From NCBI GenBank assembly GCA_024641005.1, contig JAHEDX010000026.1:1-35398 (forward strand): DNA of 35,398 bases, in the 5' to 3' direction. Below the pieces are notes generated by a model. That model was not told the origin of the DNA and searched no databases. It was given only the letters and a program-made list of their open reading frames with translations. Below are positions 1 through 11,552 of this stretch, piece after piece. Position numbers and translations under genes: made by a program. Every line of letters starts with the position of its first letter. Position 1 is the stretch's first letter. This DNA comes from Acidimicrobiaceae bacterium. GTDB lineage: Bacteria; Actinomycetota; Acidimicrobiia; Acidimicrobiales; Ilumatobacteraceae.

Positions 1-534
1 CCCAACGGTGAAGGCAGCACCTGGGACGTCACCATCACCGCCGCACCACAACCCGGCTACGAGTTCGCCGACGACGCCACCACCGAATGGCACTTCACCG
101 GCACCGTCGACTGCCTCCAGGTCACGACCCCCGCTGCGCCTGAACTGACGTGTCGGGTGGCACCCGACAAAGGCCTCGCACTCCAGCTCACGCCGTCCGA
201 CACCTACTCGTACGAGGTCTCGGGAAATCTCGATGTCAACGAGGGCGATCCATACGACGTCACAGTGGTCGCCGTCCCCGCACCCGGCTACGAGTTCCCG
301 GCCGAAGCAACCTCACAGTGGTCGTTCACCGGAGTGGTCGAGTGCCAACGCATCGTCACCCCGACCACGACCACCACCACGATTGCACCGACCACGACGA
401 CCACGACGCCGGGCCCCACAGCGATCACCGGTAGCTCCTCGACCGGTCTGCTACTGGCATACGCGAGCGTGATGACATTGCTCGGTGGGCTGCTCATGCT
501 GATCAAGCGATCGTTCCGGCCGGAACGTCCGTAA
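1..534 (+). CDS. C-terminal part of a repeat-bearing cell-surface protein (5' end outside window)
   Basis: The reading frame is open from base 1, so the start lies upstream; 177 residues are visible. Two copies of a 77-residue unit (about residues 3-38 and 80-115, each with GYEF and a W-x-FTG-x-V-x-C ending) are followed by a Thr/Pro-rich stretch (about residues 119-140), a TAITG pentapeptide, a hydrophobic segment (about residues 148-168) and a basic tail. Repeats, Thr-rich spacer, membrane anchor and positive tail are the usual layout of a wall-anchored or membrane-anchored exported protein. TAITG resembles the LAxTG sortase class E signal with the first residue changed. Ligand and function are unknown. 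The gene faces priA convergently. Confidence 0.75.
   Translation, partial: PNGEGSTWDVTITAAPQPGYEFADDATTEWHFTGTVDCLQVTTPAAPELTCRVAPDKGLALQLTPSDTYSYEVSGNLDVNEGDPYDVTVVAVPAPGYEFPAEATSQWSFTGVVECQRIVTPTTTTTTIAPTTTTTTPGPTAITGSSSTGLLLAYASVMTLLGGLLMLIKRSFRPERP
7..345 (+). repeat. Two tandem 231-bp coding repeats in the surface protein
   Basis: Equivalent positions are exactly 231 nt (77 codons) apart: the GYEF codons at 55-66 recur at 286-297 and the closing Cys codon at 112-114 recurs at 343-345. The amino-acid pattern is kept (D-V-T, PGYEF, W-x-FTG, V-x-C) while the DNA has diverged. More copies probably lie upstream of the window. Confidence 0.7.
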
Positions 535-564
535 TCGCCTGACCGATTCCGCCACCGAGAGATC

Positions 565-584
565 GGCCCGACCGTCAGCGGGCC
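565..584. terminator. Possible terminator hairpin between convergent genes
   Basis: GGCCCG (565-570) can pair with CGGGCC (579-584) around an 8-nt loop, 31 nt after the stop of the surface protein gene and before the end of priA. There is no T-run, so only the hairpin and the convergent position support termination. Confidence 0.3.
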
Positions 585-670
585 ACGACGGGTGACGCGA
601 CGCATGTCGTCCCCGGTCGCCGCGATCGCTTGCGCCGGCGCGTATCTGGCAGCCCGTGGCCGCCCAGGGG

Positions 671-2392
671 TCAACGAGGAGGATCGACTGCGATCCGCAA
701 CCTGGCACCGGGTGGGCGCACACCGGCATTGAGCGCGCCACCGAGAGCCATCCAGTGGTCGGCACGAGCGATGTACTGTTCGTCGCCGCGTACGATCACA
801 ACACCCTCAGCGGACGGAATGGACGAGACGTACTGGTCGCTCCCAGCGCCCGATATCTCGGCAAACGCGCCATACGGAGGCAACGCCAGCATCCGACGGC
901 GTTCGCGTTCGCCGTCGATCATCCGGCCGGGGTCCGACAGGAGGGCCGCCTGGATCACGTCGTGATGCGGCACGAAGGTCTGCACGAGCACTCGTCCACC
1001 TCGCCCACGCGGGCCGACCAGGCGCGCTGCCCTGACCAGCAGCGCCATGGCTTGCTCACCGGCGCGGTAACGCGGTGCCAGCAACTCGCGGTCGAAGTCG
1101 AGGAACGCGACCGTGTCAGCGCGGTCGACTCGGTGGAGCGCCGCCTCGGTCCCGACGTAGACGCCGGCTTCCCGAGGATGCTCAGGTCCAGCGCCTGTGA
1201 CGAGCACTGCAGGGCGATTCGCTGCGGCCTCGAGTTCCTCACGCAGTCTCGTGACTCCAGGGCGGAGGTTCGCGAACTTTCCGGCCCCACACCGCAAGCA
1301 CACCTTCGGCCTCAGCATCTGACAGCGAAGGCACGCCAATTGCCCGGCGTCGTCGAGCACCACGGCCGCGTCGCACCGTTCGCAACGCGCCAGCTCACGG
1401 CATTGCCGACAGGCCAGCAGACGAGCCCTGCCCGTCGTGTTGCTGATGCACACCACCGTGCGCTCATGGTCACGCAGGTGTCGGATCAACTCAGATGTCA
1501 CGAGCGAACGCTTCCACGGCTCTTCCTCGGACCGATCGATCACGTCGATGATCGGCCAGCCGGCACGTTCGCGATCATGTGGAGGACGAGTCAGCGGCCC
1601 CCATTCGAGCGCCGTCAGCGTTGGGGCCGGTGACACGAGCAGCAGTCGCGCGCCGATCCGACGGCAGCGTTCGATCAGGACGTCCCTGGCATGCCACGTC
1701 GGCGATCCCTCCTCCTGGAGCGCCTCGTCGTGCTCGTCGATGACCACCGCAGCAGCGAGGCCGGGACACGGGGCCCAAGCGGCTCCCCTACTGCCGACGA
1801 CGACGTCCACCCCGCCAGCGGCCGCGGCCCAGTCGTTGGGCACCACCGCGACCGACAGGCCACTTCGACGCAATCGGGCAGCGAGGAGCATGGCGCCGTC
1901 GATCGACGGCAGTACGACCAGCGTCGGGCCGAATGCCACGGCGCTCAGGACAGAAGGCATCGGGTCGCTGCTGGGCGGGAGGCGCAGCACTCCACCGCCG
2001 GCGGCGAGCAGCGACGTCGAAGCGGGGGAACGGGGTTCGACGGTCGTGGCTGTTCGACGAAGATCCGCCAGCGCGGGAATCGCGCGGTGTGGCGAGGCAG
2101 CGACCAGGAAGTGGCGTCGGCGTGCCGCCCAGCGCACGGCCGCCCAGTCTGCCAGCGCGAGGAGATCCGGAGCCGGACCGCAACCGGTGATCCGTGCGAT
2201 CGGTTTCAGCTCCGACTCCGACAGCGCGTCCGACGGGTCGAGCTCGAGGATCCATCCCGCGACTCGGCGGCCGTGCAACTCGACCCGCACCATCGTTCCG
2301 GGTCGGGCCGAGTCGGCCATGGCCTCGGGGACCAAGTAGTCGAACTGTTTGTCGAGACCCGTGACGTTCGGAAGTACCCGAGCGACGGTCAC
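671..2392 (-). CDS. priA: PriA-like primosomal protein N', helicase motifs degenerate
   Basis: 573 residues, against about 730 in E. coli PriA, which restarts stalled replication forks as a 3'-5' helicase. The N-terminal DNA-binding domain is recognisable, and a cysteine cluster near residues 328-372 (CRQC, CERC, CLRC, CLRC) matches the PriA zinc-binding insert. The Walker A loop (GxGKT) is missing near residue 140, where a Pro/Ser-rich stretch stands, but the DEAH-like box survives as DEHD near residue 217. Actinobacterial PriA proteins are known to lack helicase motifs, so a structural loading role is likely. The GTG start lies 30 nt after metK; the gene is the last of the pyr-to-priA run. 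Confidence 0.9.
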   Translation of the reverse strand: MTVARVLPNVTGLDKQFDYLVPEAMADSARPGTMVRVELHGRRVAGWILELDPSDALSESELKPIARITGCGPAPDLLALADWAAVRWAARRRHFLVAASPHRAIPALADLRRTATTVEPRSPASTSLLAAGGGVLRLPPSSDPMPSVLSAVAFGPTLVVLPSIDGAMLLAARLRRSGLSVAVVPNDWAAAAGGVDVVVGSRGAAWAPCPGLAAAVVIDEHDEALQEEGSPTWHARDVLIERCRRIGARLLLVSPAPTLTALEWGPLTRPPHDRERAGWPIIDVIDRSEEEPWKRSLVTSELIRHLRDHERTVVCISNTTGRARLLACRQCRELARCERCDAAVVLDDAGQLACLRCQMLRPKVCLRCGAGKFANLRPGVTRLREELEAAANRPAVLVTGAGPEHPREAGVYVGTEAALHRVDRADTVAFLDFDRELLAPRYRAGEQAMALLVRAARLVGPRGRGGRVLVQTFVPHHDVIQAALLSDPGRMIDGERERRRMLALPPYGAFAEISGAGSDQYVSSIPSAEGVVIVRGDEQYIARADHWMALGGALNAGVRPPGARLRIAVDPPR

Positions 2393-2422
2393 CGCGACAT
2401 CAGCTCAGCGATCGGCTCGCGA

Positions 2423-3610
2423 TCAGAGCCCGACAGCTGCCTTGAAATCGTCGAGGCGGCTGACGTCCTCCCACGTGAACCCCGGGCGGCCGAAATGGCC
2501 GTAGGCGGCAGAGCGCTTGTAACCCGGCTTCTTGAGGTCGAGATCCCGCACGATCGCGCCAGGTCGGAGATCGAACACAGACCGAACTGCCTCTTCGATC
2601 TTGGCCTCGTCGACATGATTCGTGCCGAACGTCTCGACCAGCACGCTCATCGGGTGCGCCATTCCGATCGCGTATGCGACCTGCAACTCGCAGCGATCTG
2701 CTGCACCGCTCGCAACGACATGCTTGGCAACCCACCTCGTGGCGTAGGCAGCAGAGCGATCGACCTTTGACGGGTCCTTGCCCGAGAACGCGCCGCCGCC
2801 ATGTCGTCCCATGCCACCGTAGGTGTCGACGATGATCTTTCGGCCGGTGAGACCACAGTCTCCGTGCGGGCCACCGATGACGAACGTTCCGGTCGGATTG
2901 ACCCACACGTCGTAAGCGTCGTCAGCGAACTGCTCGGGGATGATCGGCCGGATGACCTGCTCGATCAGGTCGGGTCGAATCACGCTGTCGCGATCGATGC
3001 CTTCCTGATGCTGTGTCGAGATCAGCACACTGCGCAGGGCGACGGGGCGCCCGTCTTCGTATTCGTAGGTGACCTGGGTCTTACCATCCGGACGCAGGTA
3101 CGGCAGTTGGCCCGACTTACGAACCTCGGACAGCCGCTCGGCGAGGCGATGGGCCGTCCAGATCGGCAAGGGCATCAGGTCGGGCGTGTCGTCGCATGCG
3201 TAACCGAACATCATGCCCTGGTCACCGGCGCCCTGCGCATTCAACAGGTCTTCGCCGGCCTTGCCGTGCCGCAGCTCCTCGGAGGCGTCGACGCCTTGGG
3301 CGATGTCAGGGCTCTGTTCGTCGATCGAGACGATGACGCCACAGGTGTTGCCGTCGAACCCGTACAGGGCGTTGTCGTACCCGATCTCATTGATCGTCTC
3401 GCGGGCGATCTTGGGGATCTCCACGTAGGCCGAGGTCGTGATCTCGCCAGCGATCACACATAACCCGGTCGTGATCAAGGTCTCGCACGCGACCCGACCG
3501 TTGGGGTCCTCGCTGAGGATCGCGTCGAGGATCGAGTCGCTGATCTGATCGGCCATCTTGTCGGGGTGACCCTCGGTCACGCTCTCGGAACTGAAGGTTC
3601 TACGAGCCAC
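2423..3610 (-). CDS. metK: S-adenosylmethionine synthetase
   Basis: Makes S-adenosylmethionine from methionine and ATP in the cytoplasm. 395 residues, a normal length. Family motifs are present: [12 protein letters not shown] near the N-terminus (His and Asp of the ATP/Mg site), [24 protein letters not shown] and [16 protein letters not shown] (phosphate-binding loop). The GTG start at 3610 is preferred over one 12 codons upstream because AAGGAG (complement of 3616-3621) lies 5 nt before it and the protein then begins [11 protein letters not shown], like its homologues. A 75-nt gap separates it from coaBC; I see no SAM riboswitch there. Confidence 0.96.
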   Translation of the reverse strand: MARRTFSSESVTEGHPDKMADQISDSILDAILSEDPNGRVACETLITTGLCVIAGEITTSAYVEIPKIARETINEIGYDNALYGFDGNTCGVIVSIDEQSPDIAQGVDASEELRHGKAGEDLLNAQGAGDQGMMFGYACDDTPDLMPLPIWTAHRLAERLSEVRKSGQLPYLRPDGKTQVTYEYEDGRPVALRSVLISTQHQEGIDRDSVIRPDLIEQVIRPIIPEQFADDAYDVWVNPTGTFVIGGPHGDCGLTGRKIIVDTYGGMGRHGGGAFSGKDPSKVDRSAAYATRWVAKHVVASGAADRCELQVAYAIGMAHPMSVLVETFGTNHVDEAKIEEAVRSVFDLRPGAIVRDLDLKKPGYKRSAAYGHFGRPGFTWEDVSRLDDFKAAVGL

Positions 3611-3615
3611 GGTTT

Positions 3616-3621
3616 CTCCTT
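3616..3621 (-). promoter_or_regulatory. Ribosome binding site that fixes the metK start
   Basis: AAGGAG on the minus strand, 5 nt before the GTG at 3610. It is the strongest Shine-Dalgarno sequence I found in this run and rules out the longer in-frame start at 3646. Confidence 0.8.
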
Positions 3622-3685
3622 GATCGAACTGGGGTTCCGGTGCCACCGACGGCGTGCGACGGACGGTTGACGGATGATGATTGGG

Positions 3686-4888
3686 TCACGTTGGGTGTGC
3701 GCTGACGCGCATCGAGACAACGCGGTCGAACACTGCTGCCGCAATCGTACGTTTGTCGGCCAGCGGCACCACAAACGCAGGCGCGTCCGGGCTGAAGATC
3801 GTCACCGCGTTCGTGTCGTGCTGAAAGCCGGTCTGCGGTGCGCCGACATCGTTGGCGACGATCATGTCGAGATGCTTCTCGTCGAGCTTGCGTCGCGCGT
3901 TTGCCTCGAGGTCATCGGTCTCGGCAGCAAACCCCACCAATATCTGACGGCGCGGCTTGCGGGCGCCGAGTCCAGCCAGGATGTCGGGAGTCGGTTCGAG
4001 CACGATCTGAGGAACGCCATCGTGCTTCTTCAATTTCCGATCGACGGCGGTAACCGGTCGGAAGTCGGCAACGGCGGCGGCCATCACGACCACGTCGCTG
4101 ACAGGAGCGAGGCGCTCCATTGCCGATTGCATCTCGGCGGCCGTCTCGACCCGTTGCACGGCGACTCCGGGCGGGGCGACCAAGTCGACGGTGGATACCA
4201 ACGTGACCGACGCGCCACGCTCGGCGGCCTCGGCGGCCAACGCGTACCCCTGCTTGCCGGAGCTTCGATTTGCGATGACCCGAACGGCGTCGATCGGCTC
4301 GCGCGTCCCGCCAGCGCTGATGACCACACGGAGCCCAGCCATGTCGCCAGGCGACAGCAGTCGTTGGACTGCAGCCACGATCACTTCGGGAGATGCCAAG
4401 CGACCTGCTCCCGTGTCGCCGCCCGCGAGACGGCCGCTCTCGGGGTCCACGATGTGGACTCCTCTGTCTCGCAGTGCTGCGATGTTGTCGACGACTGCGG
4501 GGTGTTCCCACATCTCGGTGTGCATCGCCGGGCACATCATGACCGGGGCGCGTGTGGCCAACAGCACATTCGTGAGCAGGTCGGTCGACAGACCGATGCG
4601 ATACGCGGCAATCACACGCGCCGTGGCCGGGGCCACCAGGATCAGGTCGGCGCCCTGGCCGAGACGGGTGTGTGGAATCGGGGTGTCGGGATCGTCCCAG
4701 AGTCGGGTCTTGACCGGTTCGCTGGCCAGCGCGGACAGCGTGGTCGCGCCGATGAAATGTTCGGCGCCTGCCGTCATGACGGGCACGACGTGAGCACCGG
4801 CGTCGACAAGACGCCGGCTGATCTCTACCGCCTTGTAGGCAGCGATGCCCCCGGTGACCCCGAGCACGATCCGCTTGCCTGCAAGCAT
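3686..4888 (-). CDS. coaBC: Bifunctional phosphopantothenoylcysteine decarboxylase / phosphopantothenate-cysteine ligase
   Basis: Carries out two successive steps of coenzyme A synthesis: ligation of cysteine to 4'-phosphopantothenate, then FMN-dependent decarboxylation. 400 residues. The N-terminal CoaC half has the GGIAAYK flavin loop, the catalytic His in IPHTRLGQGAD (H73) and CPAMHTEMW (119-127). The CoaB half has SAGGTREPIDAVR, NRSSGKQG and the Lys-rich DRKLKK. The active-site flap (about 151-166) reads AGGDTGAGR where E. coli Dfp has a catalytic Cys; actinobacterial enzymes often lack it. It begins 10 nt after rpoZ, the usual actinobacterial order. Confidence 0.95.
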   Translation of the reverse strand: MLAGKRIVLGVTGGIAAYKAVEISRRLVDAGAHVVPVMTAGAEHFIGATTLSALASEPVKTRLWDDPDTPIPHTRLGQGADLILVAPATARVIAAYRIGLSTDLLTNVLLATRAPVMMCPAMHTEMWEHPAVVDNIAALRDRGVHIVDPESGRLAGGDTGAGRLASPEVIVAAVQRLLSPGDMAGLRVVISAGGTREPIDAVRVIANRSSGKQGYALAAEAAERGASVTLVSTVDLVAPPGVAVQRVETAAEMQSAMERLAPVSDVVVMAAAVADFRPVTAVDRKLKKHDGVPQIVLEPTPDILAGLGARKPRRQILVGFAAETDDLEANARRKLDEKHLDMIVANDVGAPQTGFQHDTNAVTIFSPDAPAFVVPLADKRTIAAAVFDRVVSMRVSAHPT

Positions 4889-4898
4889 GACTTCGACG

Positions 4899-5213
4899 TC
4901 AGTCGTCGGATGCGTCGAGGTCGGCGTCGCCCGCCGGCAGATCGAATGCGTCGGCCTCGGGAGTATCCGGGAGCGGGACCGGGACGATCTTGTCGACCGA
5001 GATCTCTTCGAACGCGATGCTGAGCGGCTTGCGAGCCGTGGACGACACCTGAGGCGGAATCATGTGTCCGAGGCCGTCACCGAGCTGGTTGAAGTACGAG
5101 TTGATGTTGCGCGCCCGACGAGCGGCCAGCGTGACCAGGCTGAACTTGGAATCGACGCGGTCGAGGAGCCCCTCGATCGCAGGCGTCATCATCGTTTCGT
5201 GGCTCTTGGCCAT
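4899..5213 (-). CDS. rpoZ: RNA polymerase omega subunit
   Basis: 104 residues. Omega helps assemble RNA polymerase by holding the beta' subunit. The conserved core is clear: an initial MTPAIEGLLDRVDSKFSLV helix followed by AARRARNINSYFNQLG, with the helix-forming region extending to about residue 65. The acidic C-terminal tail (last 20 residues rich in Asp) is variable in the family. The ATG at 5213 has GGGAG 7 nt upstream, and a TAGGCT box sits in the 72-nt gap after gmk. The gmk-rpoZ-coaBC order is characteristic. Confidence 0.95.
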   Translation of the reverse strand: MAKSHETMMTPAIEGLLDRVDSKFSLVTLAARRARNINSYFNQLGDGLGHMIPPQVSSTARKPLSIAFEEISVDKIVPVPLPDTPEADAFDLPAGDADLDASDD

Positions 5214-5253
5214 GGGCCAGCTCCCTCTCAGGTGGACGGTTTACAGCCCCGGC

Positions 5254-5259
5254 AGCCTA
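5254..5259 (-). promoter_or_regulatory. Candidate -10 box for rpoZ
   Basis: TAGGCT on the minus strand in the gap between gmk and rpoZ, 40 nt before the rpoZ ATG, leaving a short leader that contains the GGGAG ribosome binding site. The same hexamer precedes alaS and the gene at 17293. No -35 match is seen. Confidence 0.35.
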
Positions 5260-5285
5260 TCGGCAAGACCCGGCACCCCGGCAGC

Positions 5286-5846
5286 TCAGCGCGAACGCTC
5301 GCGGTCGACGATGCCGAGCATCTCGTCGACGGTGTGATCGAGATCGTCGTTGACCACCAGATAATCGGCGATCTCGCGGCCAACGGGTTCTTCCTTCTCG
5401 GCCTTGCGTAGACGCGCGTGGACCTTGTCGTCAGGGTCCCCGCGACCGCGGAGTCGACGCTCCTGCTCTTCACGCGAGGGCGGGACGACGAAGATGAGGA
5501 CCGCCTGGGGGTATTGCTGTTTGACCTGTTGGGCGCCATCGAGCTCGATCTCGAGCACGATGTCGGGCGCGTCCGGGTCATCGAGCCGCTCGGGGCGAGG
5601 GGTGCCGTAGTAGTTGCCGAGGAACTCGGTCCACTCGAGAAATCCACCTTGACCGATGCGCGACTCGAACCGCTCGGGCGAGACGAACACATAGGCATCC
5701 TCACGTTCGCCGACACGTCGTTCGCGCGTGGTCCACGAGCGGCTCAGCCACAGCCTCGGGTCGCGCCGAACCAGGGCATCGACGATGGTGCCTTTGCCCA
5801 CGCCCCCGGGACCGGAGACGACGATGATCAATCGTTCGTCAGCCAA
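5286..5846 (-). CDS. gmk: Guanylate kinase
   Basis: Phosphorylates GMP to GDP with ATP. The P-loop GPGGVGKGT is at residues 12-20 of the form starting at TTG 5846; GMP-binding residues follow in SRSWTTRERRVGE, and FLEWTEFLGNYYGTP and VLEIELDGAQQVK are typical of the kinase core. The start is uncertain: TTG 5846 puts the P-loop at the usual distance, whereas GTG 5867 adds seven residues. Either way the gene overlaps mihF (by 8 or 29 nt), and neither start has a convincing ribosome binding site, so translation is probably coupled to mihF. Confidence 0.94.
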   Translation of the reverse strand: MADERLIIVVSGPGGVGKGTIVDALVRRDPRLWLSRSWTTRERRVGEREDAYVFVSPERFESRIGQGGFLEWTEFLGNYYGTPRPERLDDPDAPDIVLEIELDGAQQVKQQYPQAVLIFVVPPSREEQERRLRGRGDPDDKVHARLRKAEKEEPVGREIADYLVVNDDLDHTVDEMLGIVDRERSR

Positions 5847-6147
5847 GCTGGTTGAGAAGGGCCGCACGCTGCTGCGCCCCCAAACCCTGCACGCGACGGT
5901 TGTCGGCGATGCCGACTTCGTCCATCACGCGTCGCGCCTTGACCTTGCCGACACCGGGCAAGGACTCGAGCATCGAAACCACCTTCAATTTGGCGACGTT
6001 TGGGTCGTCGGAGTCGAGCGCTTCGGACAGGCTCATCGAGCCCATCTTCAGGCGGGCTTTGATGTCTGCCCGCGCTGCGCGCGCCTCGGCGGCCTTTGCC
6101 AGAGCCGCAGCTCGTTGCTCAGGAGTCAACTGAGGAGGTGTTGCCAT
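5839..6147 (-). CDS. mihF: Actinobacterial integration host factor (mIHF)
   Basis: 102 residues. Small nucleoid protein of actinobacteria, unrelated to the E. coli IHF heterodimer; it binds and bends DNA and is needed for phage L5 integration in mycobacteria. A charged Ala-rich helix (about residues 8-35) is followed by the helix-two-turn-helix core with LESLPGVGKVKARRVMDEVGI (about 61-81) and RVQGLGAQQRAAL. The ATG lies 4 nt after the pyrD stop with no Shine-Dalgarno, but a TAGCTT box 6 nt upstream could give a leaderless transcript. Its place just before gmk is conserved in actinobacteria. Confidence 0.94.
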   Translation of the reverse strand: MATPPQLTPEQRAAALAKAAEARAARADIKARLKMGSMSLSEALDSDDPNVAKLKVVSMLESLPGVGKVKARRVMDEVGIADNRRVQGLGAQQRAALLNQLG

Positions 6148-6151
6148 GTGA

Positions 6152-7063
6152 TCAAGCTACCGCGGTCAGATCCGCCAGGCGGGGAATCTCGCGCTCGGCG
6201 GCAAACTCGACGAGTTCTCTGCTCACCACCGCACACGCACGCGGATCGGCGAAGCTGGCCGTTCCCACCTGGACGGCCTGTGCTCCGGCCGCCATCAACT
6301 CGGCCGCTTCCCATCCGGTGCTCACTCCCCCGACGCCGATGATCGGCAACTCGCGCAGCGCATGGCGGACGTCGTAGACCGCGCGCACCGCAATGGGGTG
6401 GATCGCGCGCCCCGACAGACCACCCCCACCATTACCGAGCACCGGTCGCATGGTCTCGCGGTCGATCACCATGCCGAGCAGAGTGTTGATCAGCGTGACC
6501 GCTTCGGCTCCGGCCTCGTGGACCGCTGCTGCGACATCGATGATGCGGTCGGTGTTGGGGCTGAGTTTCGCCCATCGCGGCCGACCGCATCCCTCGGTAG
6601 CGGCGACCACCTCTGCGGCCAACACTGCGTCGTGAGCGAAGATGCTCCCCCGGCCCTCGAGATTAGGGCACGACAGATTGACCTCGACGGCGACGACCCC
6701 TTCGGGGGCTCGGGCCAACAGGTCAGCGGCCTCGCGATACTCCTCGACCGAGCGCCCCCAGATGCTGCACACCACTGTCGCCCCGGTTGCCAACAGCGCC
6801 GGCAGCTCGTCGGCGAGCCAATGGGCAATACCAGGACCTTGCAGACCCACCGCGTTGATCATGCCCATCGGCGTGGGATGTACCCTCGGCGCGGCGTTGC
6901 CGGCCCATTCGAACGATGCGATCGATTTGGTCACGACGGCGCCGATCTTCGACAGGTCGAAATACGGCGAGAACTCGTCGCCGTAGCCGGCGGTGCCCGA
7001 GGCGGTCATCACCGGGTTGCACAACTCGACGGACCCGACCCGCACCCGCGTATCGATCGTCAC
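6152..7063 (-). CDS. pyrD: Dihydroorotate dehydrogenase, class 1B-type catalytic subunit
   Basis: Oxidises dihydroorotate to orotate with FMN. 303 residues. EVNLSCPN carries the catalytic Cys of class 1 enzymes (class 2 uses Ser), and AKLSPN, the NTLLGMVIDRET segment and GGGGLSG-x-AIHP match class 1B, the NAD-linked type that works with the PyrK flavin/iron-sulfur subunit. No pyrK is present in the window and only 37 nt separate this gene from carB. No pyrF lies between it and mihF, where Streptomyces has one. GTG start at 7063 without a strong ribosome binding site. Confidence 0.92.
   Translation of the reverse strand: MTIDTRVRVGSVELCNPVMTASGTAGYGDEFSPYFDLSKIGAVVTKSIASFEWAGNAAPRVHPTPMGMINAVGLQGPGIAHWLADELPALLATGATVVCSIWGRSVEEYREAADLLARAPEGVVAVEVNLSCPNLEGRGSIFAHDAVLAAEVVAATEGCGRPRWAKLSPNTDRIIDVAAAVHEAGAEAVTLINTLLGMVIDRETMRPVLGNGGGGLSGRAIHPIAVRAVYDVRHALRELPIIGVGGVSTGWEAAELMAAGAQAVQVGTASFADPRACAVVSRELVEFAAEREIPRLADLTAVA
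6154..6159 (-). promoter_or_regulatory. Candidate leaderless -10 box for mihF
   Basis: TAGCTT on the minus strand overlapping the last codons of pyrD, 6 nt before the mihF ATG. The spacing fits leaderless transcription, which would let this abundant nucleoid protein be made independently of pyrimidine control. Confidence 0.3.
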
Positions 7064-7100
7064 GGCGTATCCGTTCGTTGACAGGACAGCACGTGCCGGA

Positions 7101-10363
<3,263 letters not shown>

Positions 10364-10364
<1 letters not shown>

Positions 10365-11473
10365 CAGACACCCACCATTCCTGTCGACATCAGCTCGTCG
10401 AACTGGGCGAACAGATAGGTGCTGTCGTGAGGGCCTGGGCCGGCCTCGGGATGGTGCTGCACGCTGAAGCAGCGTTCGCCCACCACCTCCAAGCCTTCGC
10501 ACACACCGTCGTTGAGGTTGATGTGCGTCATACGAACCGATCTGCCGAGACCACCGAACGAGTCGGCATCGACCGCGAAGTTGTGGTTCTGGCTGGTGAT
10601 CTCGATCTTCTCGGTAGTCAGATTCTTGACAGGATGGTTGCCCCCATGATGGCCGAAGGGCAGCTTCACGGTGCCGGCTCCCAGAGCGATTCCGAGCAGT
10701 TGATGCCCCAGACAGATACCGAAGATCGGTACCTGTCCGATCAGCCGAGCGATGCTGTCGGCGGCATAGCCGACCGCTGCAGGGTCGCCAGGACCGTTGG
10801 ACAAGAACACCCCGGACGGGTTGCGAGCGAGCACCTCGGAGGCAGGCGTCGATGCCGGCACGACCTCGACTCGACCGAGCCCCGCGAGATGACGCACGAT
10901 GGTGTTCTTGATGCCGAAGTCGTAGGCGACGATCAAGCGATCGCCCTCTCCGACGCTGTACGGCTCCGCTGCCGTCACCTGAGCAACGAGATCGACGTCG
11001 CCCGTTCCGGGTTCGGCCAGGGCAGCCGCTCTCAACTCGGACTCGGCGCCGTCGCCGAACGCACCGGGCATGGCGCCGGTATCGCGAATGATGCGGGTGA
11101 GGCGTCGGGTGTCGATTCCGGCGATCGCCGGGATCGCATGGCGCTCGAGCAGCACCTGCAGGTGGCTCTCGGCACGATGGTTGCTCTGCCGGCGAGCCAG
11201 ATCGCGAACGATCACGCCGCGACAGAACGCCCCCCGCGACTCGTAGTCGTCGGCGTTGACCCCATAGTTGCCGATGTGCGGGTAGGTGAAGGCGATGATC
11301 TGGCCGGCATAACTGGGATCGGTGATGATCTCCTGGTAGCCCGACAACGCCGTGTTGAACACCACTTCCCCCGTCGCGATACCACCGGGGGCCTCAGCGC
11401 CGATCAGCTCGCCCTCGAAGACGCTGCCATCTGCCAGCACCAGCTGACCTTCTCGAATCGTCACGTCATCCAT
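10364..11473 (-). CDS. carA: Carbamoyl-phosphate synthase small (glutaminase) subunit
   Basis: 369 residues. Hydrolyses glutamine and passes ammonia to CarB. The N-terminal domain has [22 protein letters not shown]; the C-terminal class I amidotransferase has the catalytic Cys in [11 protein letters not shown], with SNGPGDP upstream and the His/Glu pair in [13 protein letters not shown] at 11473. Unlike its neighbours it does not overlap the preceding gene: a 79-nt AT-rich gap lies between it and pyrC, with TATAAA 9 nt before the ATG, so it may have its own promoter. Confidence 0.97.
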
Positions 11474-11482
11474 CCTTGCATC

Positions 11483-11488
11483 TTTATA
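11483..11488 (-). promoter_or_regulatory. Candidate -10 box for carA in an AT-rich island
   Basis: TATAAA on the minus strand, 9 nt before the carA ATG, within an AT-rich patch at about 11480-11510 that contrasts with the GC-rich surroundings. The spacing suits a leaderless or very short leader. No clear -35. Confidence 0.4.
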
Positions 11489-11552
11489 CCGATATTGGCA
11501 TTATTATTCCGTGAAGCCGTGAACGGCACACCCGACTCGGATCGCGGCAGGG

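Noticed and set aside
3611..3685. Search for a SAM riboswitch before metK
   Set aside because: The 75-nt gap is too short, and I see no SAM-riboswitch core or terminator-like pairing.
5247..5285. 10-bp direct repeat (5247-5256 and 5276-5285) before rpoZ
   Set aside because: Short, GC-rich and only two copies; likely chance.
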